This document shows, in pieces, positions 50,220 through 59,457 of a DNA stretch of 59,631 nucleotides. Position numbers and translations under genes: made by a program. Position 1 is the first letter of the stretch, and the number at the start of each line of letters is the position of its first letter. The DNA comes from Hymenobacter convexus (lineage in GTDB: Bacteria; Bacteroidota; Bacteroidia; Cytophagales; Hymenobacteraceae): NCBI RefSeq assembly GCF_030580955.1, contig NZ_JAUQON010000018.1, positions 1 through 59,631 of the forward strand. The letters run 5' to 3'. Under the pieces are notes generated by a model that saw nothing but the letters and a program-made list of their open reading frames with translations, was not told where the DNA came from and made no database searches.

Positions 50220-52583
50220 CTAAAACCGGAACGTCTTGCTGAACGACGGCAAGATGGGAAACAGCGACACTTGCCGGTAGCTCAGCTTTTCGCTGCCTTG
50301 GGCCCGGCCCAGGTAGATGAAATAAGGGTTGTGGCGGTTGTAGGCGTTGTACACGCTGAAGCTGTTCACCACCTCGCCCCAGCGCTTTTTCTTGGTGTGA
50401 CTCAGGTCGAGGTCGAGGCGGTGGTAGGCGGCCATGCGGTAGCTGTTGCGGGTGCCGTAGTCCTCAAACCGCTCGTAGGGCCCCAGCTGGTAACGGCCCT
50501 GCGAGAGCGTCACGGCGTTGCCGGTGCCGTATACGAACGTGCCCGAGAGCGTGAGCGTGGGGCTGAATTCGTGGATGACCACCAACTTGAAATCGTGCCG
50601 CCGGTCGTACTTATAAGGGTAAGTCAGGCCCTGGTTCAGCTCCGGAAACCTGCGGTTGCTCCAGGCCAGGGTGTAGCCAATCCAGCCGGTGGTTTTGCCG
50701 CTTTTCTTCTGCAGAAACACCTCGCCGCCATACGCCCAGCCCTGCCCACTGGTAATTTTGGTTTCGTAGTTGTCGTCGGTGGTCCCGATAAAATCAGCCC
50801 CTTCCCGAAACTCAATCAGGTTCTGCATCGGCTTGTAGTAGGTCTCGAAGCTCAGCTCGAAATCCTCGCCTTTGAAGCGCACATTGCGCGCCGCGCCCAC
50901 GCTGAACTGCTGCGCCTTCTGGGGCAGGGTTTTGGCCGTGGCGGGCACCCACAGGTCGGTGGGCAGGCCTATGCCGCTGTTGGTGAGCAGGTGCACGTAC
51001 TGCGTGGTGCGGGCGTAGGCGGCTTTCAGGGCCCAGTCTTCGGTGAGAAGGTAGCGGGCGGCCAGGCGAGGCTCCAGGCTGGGATACAGCTTTTTCTCTA
51101 CTAAAAAGGAGTTTAGGCGCAGGCCCACGTTCACCTTCAGGCGGTCGTTCAGCTTCACGTCGTCTTCGGCGTAGAGGCTGGCCTCGTTGGCGCCGATGCG
51201 GCGGCCGGTGGCCTGGTTCTGGGTGGGGTCGGCGTTGCCCTCGCTTTGCAGGGCGCCGGGCCGGAACTGGTGCCGGATAAGCTGCCCGCCGAAACGGATA
51301 TAATGGTTGGGGTTGGGCACGAAGTCGAAATCCGACTTCACGCTCACGTCCTGAATGTTTGACAGGTAGCTCAGGCTATACTTTTCGTCCCGGGTTTGGC
51401 CGTTACTTTGGTAATGGTTTTCCTGCGTCGAGCCCACGTCGAACTGATAGCGCGTGAAGGTGAGGTGGGTGTTCATGAACAGCCGGTCGTTCACCACGTG
51501 GTTCCAGCGCAGGGCGGCAATGCGGTTGCCCCAGCCCAGGGCGCTTTTCTGCTTGTAGGTGTCGCCGTTGTCGCGCTTTTCCTCGTCGTTGGCGTAAAAC
51601 TCGTCGTAGCCCAGGTAGGCGCTCAGGTAGAGGCGGTCGCGGGCGCCCAGCTTCCAGTTCAGCTTGCCGTTGAGGTCGTAGAAGTAATAGCCGGCCACCA
51701 GCCCATCGGCCTGCGCCATGATAAACGGCCGGGCCAGGATGTCGATGTAGGTGCGGCGGGCCGAGAAAATAAATGAGGCCGTGTCTTTCTTAATGGGCCC
51801 TTCCAGCGTGAAGCGCGAGGCAATGAGCCCGATGGCGCCTTCGCCGTGCAGCTTCTGCATGTTGCCCTCCTTCATCGTGATGTCGACCACCGACGACAGC
51901 CGCCCGCCGTAGCGCGCCGGAAAGCCGCCCTTTATCAGCTCCACGTTTTTGATGGCGTCGGCGTTGAACACCGAAAAGAAGCCGAACAAGTGCGAGGCGT
52001 TGTAAATGGGCGTGCCGTCGAGGAGCATCAGGTTCTGGTCGGGCGAGCCGCCGCGCACGTAGAGGCCACTGCTGCCCTCGCCGCCGGCCTGCACGCCGGG
52101 CAGCAGTTGCAGCACCTTCAGCACGTCGGTTTCGCCAAACAGCGCGGGCAGCAGCTTTATCTGGTTCACCGGGATGTTGATGGTGCCCATGCGCGTGCTT
52201 TCGGCAATTTTCTCTTCCTTGCTGCCCACCACTTCCACGCCCGCCAGCTCGGCCGACGACGGCTTCAGCCGGAAATCGTGGGTGAAGCTGCGGCCGGCCC
52301 GCTCGGCCAGCCCCAGCCGCTCGTAGCCCAGCGCCGATACCAGCAGCCGCACCGAGTCGGACGAGGCGGCCAGGGTAAGAGAATAGAAGCCGAAGGTATT
52401 GGTGGTGGTGCCCTGGCCGCTGGCCGGGTGCACCACGGCCACGCCCGGCAGGCTCTCGCCGGTGGCGCCGTCGCGCACGTAGCCACTGATGGTGAAGCGG
52501 TTGTTTTGCTGCGCGTGGGCCGTGGTAGCGGCCCCCAGCAGCGCCGCGCTGCTCAGCGCGGCCATGCGGAAAAGGTTCTTCAT
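50220..52583 (-). CDS. TonB-dependent receptor with CarboxypepD_reg-like domain
   Basis: This 787-residue outer-membrane protein has a signal peptide (about 1-25), a CarboxypepD_reg-like domain (about 30-115, SGYVRDGATGESLPGVAV), a plug (about 125-240) with LYVRGGSPDQNLMLLDG and PIYN, and a 22-stranded barrel ending in SFSKTFRF with a terminal Phe. It should import a ligand using TonB energy. It is shorter than SusC-type receptors and pairs with a DUF4249 lipoprotein rather than SusD. The ATG at 52583 fits the signal peptide. Confidence 0.92.
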   Translation of the reverse strand: MKNLFRMAALSSAALLGAATTAHAQQNNRFTISGYVRDGATGESLPGVAVVHPASGQGTTTNTFGFYSLTLAASSDSVRLLVSALGYERLGLAERAGRSFTHDFRLKPSSAELAGVEVVGSKEEKIAESTRMGTINIPVNQIKLLPALFGETDVLKVLQLLPGVQAGGEGSSGLYVRGGSPDQNLMLLDGTPIYNASHLFGFFSVFNADAIKNVELIKGGFPARYGGRLSSVVDITMKEGNMQKLHGEGAIGLIASRFTLEGPIKKDTASFIFSARRTYIDILARPFIMAQADGLVAGYYFYDLNGKLNWKLGARDRLYLSAYLGYDEFYANDEEKRDNGDTYKQKSALGWGNRIAALRWNHVVNDRLFMNTHLTFTRYQFDVGSTQENHYQSNGQTRDEKYSLSYLSNIQDVSVKSDFDFVPNPNHYIRFGGQLIRHQFRPGALQSEGNADPTQNQATGRRIGANEASLYAEDDVKLNDRLKVNVGLRLNSFLVEKKLYPSLEPRLAARYLLTEDWALKAAYARTTQYVHLLTNSGIGLPTDLWVPATAKTLPQKAQQFSVGAARNVRFKGEDFELSFETYYKPMQNLIEFREGADFIGTTDDNYETKITSGQGWAYGGEVFLQKKSGKTTGWIGYTLAWSNRRFPELNQGLTYPYKYDRRHDFKLVVIHEFSPTLTLSGTFVYGTGNAVTLSQGRYQLGPYERFEDYGTRNSYRMAAYHRLDLDLSHTKKKRWGEVVNSFSVYNAYNRHNPYFIYLGRAQGSEKLSYRQVSLFPILPSFSKTFRF

Positions 52584-52715
52584 GCAGAAGGAAAGGAGAG
52601 AAAAGCCAGCGGCGGCGGGCCCGGTTGGCGGCCTAACGGCCGCCAGTCCAATTTTATTGGAGAGCGAATTTCGGGCGTTGGGGTTGCTTGGGGTTTCAAA
52701 AAATTGCCGCAAAAA

Positions 52716-52813
52716 AGAACGTCATGCTGAGCGCAGCCAAAGCATCTCTACCGGGCAAGTAAATAGTTACTCTCGCGGTAGAGATGCTTCGACTGCGCTC
52801 AGCATGACGTTCT
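52716..52813. repeat. REP-like palindrome, GTCATGCTGAGCGCAG subfamily
   Basis: The arms AGAACGTCATGCTGAGCGCAG and CTGCGCTCAGCATGACGTTCT are paired. It separates the receptor gene from the OmpH-like gene. Confidence 0.9.
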
Positions 52814-52844
52814 AGCAGGCAGCTAACTGCGCGAATGCAGCCGC

Positions 52845-53546
52845 CTACTTCCGGCGGTATTCCGCGTTCAGGTAGGCCAGCACCGGGGCGGTGATGTCGA
52901 GGTCTTTCTGGCCGTAGGCGATAGTGCCGCTGGGGGCGGCAATCAGAATCAGCTTGTAGCCGTGGGCTTTGCCGTAGGCTTCCACTTTCTTGTTCACGCT
53001 TTCGAGCACGGTTTGGGTCAGCTTGGCTTCTTCTTCCTGGGCCTGGGCCTGGATGCGCTGCTGGGCTTGGCCCGACTCCTGCTGCTGGGCCTGGAGCTTC
53101 TGCTCGGTGGCGGCACGTTGCTCGGCAGTCATGCCTTGAGCCTGCTTCTGGTAGTTTTCCACGGCGGTGCGGAAGTTGGCAATCAGCTTCTGGTTCTGGC
53201 CTTCCCAGTTGCGGGCTTTGGCTTCGAAGGCTTTGCGGGCGTCTTTCATGCCCTGATAGCCGTCCAGCATCTTGCCCGACTCCACGTACACGATTTTGTC
53301 GGCGTTGCTGGTAGCGGCGGCCGGCGCCGTAGCCAGCGTGGTTTCGGGTGCGGGGGCGTTGGCTTCAGCCAGGGCGGCTTTCGTCAGGCTGTCGGTCGTG
53401 GTCAGCTCGGGCGAGGCCACAACGGCGGTGGATTTATCAGTGGCAATGGCGGGGGCCACCGGCTTTTGGTTGAAATGCAGGAAGTACAAGCCGGCCACCA
53501 GCAGGGCCAAAACAACGTTAATGGTTAATTGAATGGGGTTTTTCAT
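52845..53546 (-). CDS. OmpH/Skp-like periplasmic chaperone
   Basis: This 233-residue protein has an N-terminal signal anchor (about 5-24), an Ala/Thr linker, and an OmpH/Skp domain: KIVYVESGKMLDGYQGM near 86-102, a long coiled coil of about 105-185 rich in Gln/Ala/Glu (KLQAQQQESGQAQQ), and a C-terminal HGYKLILIAAPSGTIAYG. Skp proteins hold outer membrane proteins in the periplasm. The anchor may keep it at the inner membrane. The start at 53546 gives the anchor. Confidence 0.87.
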   Translation of the reverse strand: MKNPIQLTINVVLALLVAGLYFLHFNQKPVAPAIATDKSTAVVASPELTTTDSLTKAALAEANAPAPETTLATAPAAATSNADKIVYVESGKMLDGYQGMKDARKAFEAKARNWEGQNQKLIANFRTAVENYQKQAQGMTAEQRAATEQKLQAQQQESGQAQQRIQAQAQEEEAKLTQTVLESVNKKVEAYGKAHGYKLILIAAPSGTIAYGQKDLDITAPVLAYLNAEYRRK

Positions 53547-53593
53547 TGAAAAGCACAGATGAGGAAAGAACAAAAGTAAGGGCCCGGCGCAGG

Positions 53594-54151
53594 TTAGCCC
53601 GCAGCAGCCCAGTCGGCGGCCAGCAAAGCGTACTGGTACTCGTCGCACCACTCGCCCTTGTACCAGCCATTTTGCCGAAAATGGCCTTCCCGGCGCATCC
53701 CCACCCGTTCCATGAGCGCCACCGACGGCGCATTGCGTGGGTCGACCAGCGCCACCACCCGGTGCAAGCCCAGCTCCTCGAAGCAAAACCGCAGCAACCC
53801 GCGCAGCGCTTCACTTGCATAGCCCCTCCCCTGCTGCTGGGGCGCCAGCGTGATGCCGATTTCGGCAATTCGCGGCTCGTGGGCCAGCAGGTGCAGGGCG
53901 CAGTCGCCCAGTAACTCATCGTTGGCACTCCGGGCAATGGCAATTTGGACCCACTCGCCGGGTGCGGCTGGGATGTCGGCCGCCGTATGCCGGGCAATAA
54001 AACCGATGGCCTGCGCCTCGCTAAATGGGTCGAACCCCTGGAAACGGCAAACCGATGGGTCGGCGCGGTAGGCAGCAAAAACCGGCAAATCGGCGGGGCG
54101 CAGGTGGCGCAGGCGCACCCGGCCGGCTAAAATCGAAAAACCTGTGTTCAT
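53594..54151 (-). CDS. GNAT acetyltransferase (RimJ/RimL type)
   Basis: This 185-residue protein has the ribosomal N-acetyltransferase pattern: RVRLRHLRPADLPVFAAYR at the N terminus and the acetyl-CoA motif EIGITLAPQQQGRGYASEALRG near 95-116, then RVGMRREGHFRQNGWYKGEW near 150. The ATG at 54151 lies 8 nt after the stop of the deacylase gene, so the two are likely co-transcribed. Its target may be a protein N terminus or a small amine. Confidence 0.85.
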   Translation of the reverse strand: MNTGFSILAGRVRLRHLRPADLPVFAAYRADPSVCRFQGFDPFSEAQAIGFIARHTAADIPAAPGEWVQIAIARSANDELLGDCALHLLAHEPRIAEIGITLAPQQQGRGYASEALRGLLRFCFEELGLHRVVALVDPRNAPSVALMERVGMRREGHFRQNGWYKGEWCDEYQYALLAADWAAAG

Positions 54152-54159
54152 GCCGAAAA

Positions 54160-55122
54160 TTACTCCGGCACAGCAATGTGCAGCAGCGCGTCGCCCTGGT
54201 TCACCACCGGCATGTGGTTCAGGCCGATGACGTAGCCGCTCAGCGGCGACTCCAGACGCACGGTCTGCTGGCCATACGGGTCGGCCACGGAGCCATAAAT
54301 CTGCCCTTTCTCCACAAACTGCCCGTTTTCGACGTGCGCCCGGAACAGGCCCGCAAACCGCGCCCGCAGCCACGTATGCCGCCGGCACACGATGCTGGGG
54401 CGCGCCGGCGCCGGGGCCGCCGGGCCCATGCCCAGGTGGTGCAGCACCCGTAAGGTGCCCGCCGCCGCTTCCTCAATGCCGGGCTCATCGAGCCGCAGGC
54501 TCTCGCCGGTTTCGTACACGATGATGCGCTTGCCCAGCCCGTAGGCCGCCTCGCGCAGCGAACCCGCCCGTAGGGCCGCGTGCAGCGTGAAGGGCGCCGA
54601 AAAAGCCGCCGCCATGGCGTCCAGCTCGGGGTCGATGCCCAGCAGGCAGCGCACCTGCGGGTAGTTGGCCCGCGCCGCGCCGCCGGTGTGGAAATCGATG
54701 CCGTAGTCAATCAGGGGCATGATTTCGCGCATGAAGCGGTGGGCCACCCGCCCGGCCAGCGACCCGCGCGGAAACCCCGGAAACGAGCGGTTCACGTCCT
54801 TGCCGTCGGGCACGTCGCGGCTGAAATTCAGAAACCCGTAAATATTGAGGATGGGAATGGCGATGACCGTGCCGCGCAAGGGCGTGAGCAGTTCGCGCCG
54901 CACCAGCCGCCGAATGGTTTCGATGCCGTTCACCTCGTCGCCGTGCATGCCGCCCATGAGCAGCAGCGTGGGCCCCGGCTCCATTGCTCGAAATACGTGT
55001 ACCGGCACGTCAATCACCGTGCCCGAGGGCAGCCGCGAAATCACCAGCCGCGTGAGCATCCGCTCGCCGGGCTGAATGGTGAGGCCGTTGAGATAAAGCG
55101 GGAGGTCGGGCGCGGCGGGCAT
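54160..55122 (-). CDS. Succinylglutamate desuccinylase/aspartoacylase-family protein
   Basis: This 320-residue zinc deacylase has a GGMHGDEVNG motif near 57-66 that provides the His and Glu zinc ligands and a DFHTGG near 143-148 with the third. It should hydrolyse an amide of an acidic amino acid. Genes of this family commonly neighbour rimK and a RimB-type retropepsin, as here, and may trim or recycle glutamyl tails, though the reaction is not established. A palindrome separates it from rimK. Confidence 0.87.
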   Translation of the reverse strand: MPAAPDLPLYLNGLTIQPGERMLTRLVISRLPSGTVIDVPVHVFRAMEPGPTLLLMGGMHGDEVNGIETIRRLVRRELLTPLRGTVIAIPILNIYGFLNFSRDVPDGKDVNRSFPGFPRGSLAGRVAHRFMREIMPLIDYGIDFHTGGAARANYPQVRCLLGIDPELDAMAAAFSAPFTLHAALRAGSLREAAYGLGKRIIVYETGESLRLDEPGIEEAAAGTLRVLHHLGMGPAAPAPARPSIVCRRHTWLRARFAGLFRAHVENGQFVEKGQIYGSVADPYGQQTVRLESPLSGYVIGLNHMPVVNQGDALLHIAVPE

Positions 55123-55167
55123 GGGCGGGAGGAGAGAAGGCGAAATGATGCGCTAGTTGAAAAAGAA

Positions 55168-55264
55168 CGTCATGCTGAGCGAAGTCGAAGCATCTCTACC
55201 TCGACACTAACTCAATCGAAGCAACGAAGCGGTAGAGATGCTTCGACTTCGCTCAGCATGACGC
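55168..55264. repeat. REP-like palindrome, GTCATGCTGAGCGAAGTCGAAGC subfamily
   Basis: The arms CGTCATGCTGAGCGAAGTCG and CGACTTCGCTCAGCATGACG are complementary and share the same GAAGTCG variant. It lies between rimK and the deacylase gene. Confidence 0.9.
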
Positions 55265-55298
55265 TCTTCTCCCCTACTCCTATTCTCTCCTTCTCCCC

Positions 55299-56252
55299 CT
55301 ACTTCCCGCTCGGCACGTCCGATTGTGCGTCTACGGCCTGGCTGGCGCCTTTTTTCGACTTCGCTTTGGTCTTTTTCTTCCCGGCCAGCGTGGTCGTGTA
55401 TTCGATGATGCGGCCGGCAATGTCCTGCTTGGTGGCTTTCTCGATGCCCTCCAGGCCGGGCGAGGAGTTGACTTCGAGCACCAGCGGGCCGCGCTTGCTT
55501 TGCAGCATGTCGACGCCCGCAATGCCCAGGCCCAGGGCCTTAGTGGCTAGCAGCGCCGCCGCCTTTTCGGCCCGCGTGAGCTTCACGAGCGTGCCCGAGC
55601 CGCCGCGGTGCAGGTTCGAGCGGAACTCGCCCTCCTTGCCCTGGCGCTTCATGGCGCCCACCACTTCGCCGTCCACCACGAAGGCGCGCAGGTCGGCGCC
55701 CTTGCTTTCGGCGATGAACTCCTGCACGATGATGCGCGCCTTGAGGTTGTGAAAAGCCTCAATGACCGACTGCGCGGCCTTGGCCGACTCGGCCAGCACC
55801 ACGCCCAGGCCCTGGGTGCCTTCCAGCAGCTTGATGATGACCGGGGCACCGCCCACCTGCTCAATCATGGCCGGCACGTCGGCCGAGAAGTTGGTGAAGG
55901 CTGTTTTGGGCATGCCCACGCCGGCGCGGCTCAGAATCTGCATCGAGCGCAGCTTGTCGCGCGAGCGCACAATGGCCTGGCTGTCGATGGCGGTGCGCAC
56001 CTTCATCATCTCAAACTGCCGCACCACGGCCGTGCCGTAGAACGTGACCGAAGCGCCAATGCGCGGAATAATGGCGTCGAAGCCTTCGAGCCGCGCGCCC
56101 TGGTACAGGATGCCGGGCTGGCCCTTTTCCAGCACGATGTTGCACTGCAGGTGGTCGATGACCACGGCTTCGTGGCCCATCGCAGCCGCGGCCTCCACCA
56201 GCCGCTGGGTGGAATAGGATTTCGGCTCACGCGAGAGAATGGCCAGTTTCAT
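55299..56252 (-). CDS. rimK: RimK-type ATP-grasp glutamate ligase
   Basis: This 317-residue ligase adds glutamate residues to a protein C terminus, in E. coli the ribosomal protein S6. ATP-grasp features are the RDKLRSMQILSRAGVGMPKT segment near 98, APVIIKLLEGTQGLGVVLA near 136 and VDMLQSKRGPLVLEVNSSPGLEG near 250, where the DxxxxxxGP..LEVNSSPG metal-binding residues lie. The C terminus has an extra Lys/Ala tail (KKKTKAKSKKG) not seen in most RimK proteins. It lies downstream of a RimB-like gene. Confidence 0.9.
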   Translation of the reverse strand: MKLAILSREPKSYSTQRLVEAAAAMGHEAVVIDHLQCNIVLEKGQPGILYQGARLEGFDAIIPRIGASVTFYGTAVVRQFEMMKVRTAIDSQAIVRSRDKLRSMQILSRAGVGMPKTAFTNFSADVPAMIEQVGGAPVIIKLLEGTQGLGVVLAESAKAAQSVIEAFHNLKARIIVQEFIAESKGADLRAFVVDGEVVGAMKRQGKEGEFRSNLHRGGSGTLVKLTRAEKAAALLATKALGLGIAGVDMLQSKRGPLVLEVNSSPGLEGIEKATKQDIAGRIIEYTTTLAGKKKTKAKSKKGASQAVDAQSDVPSGK

Positions 56253-56364
56253 CGGGTGGTGGATTGGTGGGGTGGTGAGGGAGTGGGCAGCAGCGGTGTG
56301 GGTGCCTGATACGTAACCAGGCGCAGCCGGACAGAATGTCTACAGAATTTCTTTGCAAAACTAC

Positions 56365-56847
56365 TCACCTGCGGGCGCGGCGCGCGGCGGCGTGGGCCAG
56401 GAATTTGTAAGAAAGGTTGCGCTTGGCCACATCAACCACGAAGCGGCCCTGCCGCAACAGGCTGCGGCCCAGCAACACGGGGTACTTCATGTCGGAGCGG
56501 TCGGAGAGCGAAAATTCGGCTTCAAACTCTTCGCCGTACAGCTGTATCGTGGCCCGAATGACGTAGCGCTCCTGCACTTCGCCGTTGGAGGAGCGAATGT
56601 CGCGCAGGGCAAAATCGGGGAACGCCAGCGGGCGGCCGTCGGCGTCGGCGTGGTCGGGGTCGAGCAGGCGCACCACCAGCACGGGCCGCTGCTCGGCATC
56701 GGTTTCGATGTGGATGTCGGTGCAGTGAATGGCGCTGGTGTAGGCGCCGGTGTCCACTTTGGCCTCGACGCCGCCAAGAGCAAACGCAGGGAAATCGACC
56801 AGCTCGCGGCGGCCGAGGACACGTTTGGGAAGGCGGGGGCGGTTCAT
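56365..56847 (-). CDS. RimB-like retropepsin (ATP-dependent zinc protease family)
   Basis: This 160-residue protein is a PF05618-type aspartic protease with the catalytic DTGAYTSAIH (usual DTGA-T/S) near residues 31-40 and LLGRSLLRQGRFVVDV near the end. In Pseudomonas, RimB removes glutamyl residues that RimK adds. Here it precedes rimK on the same strand by about 110 bp, and they are followed by a zinc deacylase, so writer, eraser and possibly recycler lie together. The ATG at 56847 matches the family start. Confidence 0.87.
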   Translation of the reverse strand: MNRPRLPKRVLGRRELVDFPAFALGGVEAKVDTGAYTSAIHCTDIHIETDAEQRPVLVVRLLDPDHADADGRPLAFPDFALRDIRSSNGEVQERYVIRATIQLYGEEFEAEFSLSDRSDMKYPVLLGRSLLRQGRFVVDVAKRNLSYKFLAHAAARRARR

Positions 56848-57109
56848 GGCGGTGAAGATAGGCGGCGCACGGCGGCTGGCCGAATTCTTAACGGCCCAGA
56901 TAACCGAACGCAAGGGCTGGTCGGGCAAGCCCAGAAGACCCATCAAAAAAGGTCCGGCCGAATCCGGAGGGCTTCCGACTCAAATTTCAAGTAGTCTGGC
57001 AATGGCCAGCGCACTCCAAACATGAGTTGAGAACCCTGCAGATTCAGCCGGACTGGCTTGCATGCTTTTTTGCAGAGGAAAGGATGATAACTGAATTTCA
57101 ACTAATTGC

Positions 57110-57415
57110 CTACCGGTACTTATCCAGCGGGTCGGGGGCACCCTGCTCGCGCAGCAGCCGCTCGTACTCGCGCTGGGTGCGCTGCTCGCGGCTGAAACCG
57201 CCGTAGGCCGCCACACCGCGCATTATAAGCCCGAAGCCCCAGAAGGCCGTGGCCCACAGCGGCCAGGGAACCTCGCCGCTGTGATGACGCTCGGTGAGGG
57301 CCCAGATAACCCAGAGGCCGGCATTCACCACCAGATACACCACGAGGTGCGATTGAAACTTGGCGCGGGCTTTGGCCTTTTGCCACAGGTAGGGGTCGCG
57401 TTGCAGGGGTTCCAT
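57110..57415 (-). CDS. 2TM-domain membrane protein
   Basis: This 101-residue protein fits the 2TM domain family: AKARAKFQSHLVVYLVVNAGLW near 15-36, a WPLWATAFWGFGLIMRGV near 52-69, and a charged C-terminal helix ending DPLDKYR. The two helices should span the inner membrane with a cytoplasmic tail. 2TM proteins often sit beside sensor kinases, but none is adjacent here. Confidence 0.82.
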   Translation of the reverse strand: MEPLQRDPYLWQKAKARAKFQSHLVVYLVVNAGLWVIWALTERHHSGEVPWPLWATAFWGFGLIMRGVAAYGGFSREQRTQREYERLLREQGAPDPLDKYR

Positions 57416-57789
57416 GGGCGGGGAGGATTGGGGTTGGTTGGAATTGATGGTCAAATATGGCGTTTCGGCCCGGGGCCGCGCCACTTCCTGTTGCTGAAGC
57501 GTCAGGGCACCCCGCTCAAGCAGCAATCGGGGCGGCCGAAGCGTAAGCAATGAATCGCGCCGTGCCCCCGCTCATTACACCTTTTCTCCTGATTTTAGGT
57601 CATCCTCACCCTTTCCATTCGAATCCAGCTCGTGCAAGGCGATATTACCCGGTAGCGCGTCGTGGCCCTCGCGGGCGCGAGGCGCGGTAGTGGCTGGCCA
57701 TGCACGCGTGGCCGCAAACCGTCGTGTTTGTAGTGTTTGACGAAAAAAACCGACGGCTATACGAGGCCGTGCGGGCCGCGCAACGGACG
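57416..57789. other. Intergenic region without a gene
   Basis: This 370-bp gap between the 2TM gene and the next minus-strand gene holds no protein-like reading frame and no palindrome of the families seen elsewhere. Confidence 0.55.
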
Positions 57790-58470
57790 CTACCTGGGAG
57801 CCGATGCATCGGTCGGGGCCGGCCGGGTGAGGTACTTGTTGTACGCTTCCACTATTTGAAACATGTGCCGGTAGCGGAGCTTGCTTTGGGTCAGGGCCAC
57901 CAGCAGGTCGTGGTCGTCGTGGAAGTAGCGGGTGGTTTGGGCGATGAATTCCACCCGGTCCACGGCCACCAGGTCTTGGCCGGGGCGGCGCAGGTACCAG
58001 TGCGGAATGGTGTAGCTACCAAAGCCCACCGGTTGGCCATCTTTATCAAACCGTTCGCGCACATCGCTGTAGCAAAACAGCTCCACCGGCCCCTTCGACA
58101 CCCGCCGGGCCACAATATGCTTGCGCTTGCCCTTCAGCACCATGTGCTCATAGTATTGCCCATTCAACTTGATGGACTGCACTTTGTCGGCATCAATGAA
58201 GAGCGGCACCGCACCGAATTTCCTGATATCCGCTTCTTGTCGAAAAAAGGGCAGCGAGCCCGCAAATCCATCCAGGCTGAGCGGAATGTACACGAAATGC
58301 GTTTTCCCGTCCGGCCCCAGTATTTCGGCCTTGCCGTAGCCCTTGACTTCGTTATCGTGAAAACCCACCGGGGGCGGCGCGGCCATTGTATCGGCCGGCG
58401 CGGCGCCCTGGGCCGCCACCCGGCCGGCGGCCACACTCAGCAAGAAAGCCAGGAATAGTCGTGCAGTCAT
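57790..58470 (-). CDS. Exported hypothetical protein
   Basis: This 226-residue protein has a signal peptide (MTARLFLAFLLSVAAGRVAAQ). The mature domain has no family I can name. It is likely folded and periplasmic, with a KGYGKAEILGPDGKTHFVYI segment near 45-65 and a helical LVALTQSKLRYRHMFQIVEAYN near 190. The ATG at 58470 gives the signal peptide. Its C terminus lies close to the ispH 3' end's upstream strand partner but is independent. Confidence 0.65.
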   Translation of the reverse strand: MTARLFLAFLLSVAAGRVAAQGAAPADTMAAPPPVGFHDNEVKGYGKAEILGPDGKTHFVYIPLSLDGFAGSLPFFRQEADIRKFGAVPLFIDADKVQSIKLNGQYYEHMVLKGKRKHIVARRVSKGPVELFCYSDVRERFDKDGQPVGFGSYTIPHWYLRRPGQDLVAVDRVEFIAQTTRYFHDDHDLLVALTQSKLRYRHMFQIVEAYNKYLTRPAPTDASAPR

Positions 58471-58504
58471 TGGCCGAAACAACGTTTCCCAAAGCTACGC
58501 CGCC

Positions 58505-59386
58505 TCACGCCAGCTCGCCCACGCCTTCCACCCGCTCGGCCACCTGCTGCATCAGCCACAGCGGGGTGCTGGTGGCGCCGCAGATGCCCACGGTGTGGGC
58601 GCCGGCCAGCCACTCCTCGTCCACCTCGTCGGCGTTTTCGATGAAGTAGCTACGCGGGTTCACCGCATTCACCACCGAGAACAGGGCCTTGCCGTTGGAG
58701 CTCTTGCGGCCGCTCACGAAGAGCACCACGTCGTATTCGGTGGCGAATTTGGCCAGGGCGGGCTCGCGGTTGCTCACCTGCCGGCAGATGCTGTCGTTGG
58801 CGTCGAAGCTGTCCAGCGTGCCGCCAGCGGCCTCAATGCGGGCCTCCATCAGGGCCTTCATCTTGTAGAAGCCGGCCGTGCTTTTGGTGGTTTGGCTGAA
58901 GAGCGTGACGGGGCGCGAAAAGTCAATCTGGTCGAGGTCGGCCTCGTTCATCACAATGATGGCGCGGTTGCCGGTCTGGCCCGTGAGGCCGGCCACTTCG
59001 GCGTGGCCGGGCTGACCATAAATTACAATCTGGCCGTCCTGGCGCTGGCTCAGGTCGAAGGCGTGTTTCACGCGGTTTTGCAGCTTGAGCACCACCGGAC
59101 AGCTGGCGTCAATGAGCTCCAGATTGTTCTGGAGGGCCAATTGGTAGGTTTCCGGCGGCTCGCCGTGGGCCCGGATGAGGACTTTGGTGTCGTGCAGCTG
59201 GCTCAGCTGCTCGCGGTCGATGATGCGCAAACCCAACTGATGCAGACGCTCCACCTCCATGCGGTTGTGCACGATGTCGCCCAGACAGTAGAGGTTGTGG
59301 CCCTGCGCCAGCTCGTCTTCAGCCATCTGAATGGCGAATTCGACGCCAAAGCAATAACCGGAATTCTTATCTATCGTGACCTTCAT
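58505..59386 (-). CDS. ispH: 4-hydroxy-3-methylbut-2-enyl diphosphate reductase
   Basis: This 293-residue iron-sulfur enzyme makes IPP and DMAPP in the last step of the MEP pathway. The three cluster cysteines are C12 (GYCFGVEFA), C96 (DASCPVV) and C201 (SICRQV), at almost the same numbers as E. coli IspH. SNRE with conserved Ser/Asn follows C201, and RAHGEPP near 72 holds the conserved His. The ATG at 59386 is preceded on the minus strand by a TACCTTTG -7 box. Confidence 0.93.
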   Translation of the reverse strand: MKVTIDKNSGYCFGVEFAIQMAEDELAQGHNLYCLGDIVHNRMEVERLHQLGLRIIDREQLSQLHDTKVLIRAHGEPPETYQLALQNNLELIDASCPVVLKLQNRVKHAFDLSQRQDGQIVIYGQPGHAEVAGLTGQTGNRAIIVMNEADLDQIDFSRPVTLFSQTTKSTAGFYKMKALMEARIEAAGGTLDSFDANDSICRQVSNREPALAKFATEYDVVLFVSGRKSSNGKALFSVVNAVNPRSYFIENADEVDEEWLAGAHTVGICGATSTPLWLMQQVAERVEGVGELA

Positions 59387-59430
59387 GCTGTGCCTTTAAC
59401 ATCACTGCGGCGGCGAGGAGTTCGCCGGGG

Positions 59431-59438
59431 CAAAGGTA
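59431..59438 (-). promoter_or_regulatory. Bacteroidota-type -7 box on the minus strand
   Basis: CAAAGGTA reads TACCTTTG on the minus strand, 44 nt before the ispH ATG. No -33 TTG is seen at the right distance because a repeat starts there. Confidence 0.45.
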
Positions 59439-59457
59439 CGGCAGTCTGCGCTCGTCT

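Noticed and set aside
53547..53786. N-terminal extension of the OmpH-like protein
   Set aside because: The extra residues are antisense to the GNAT gene and lack the expected signal anchor; the ATG at 53546 gives one.
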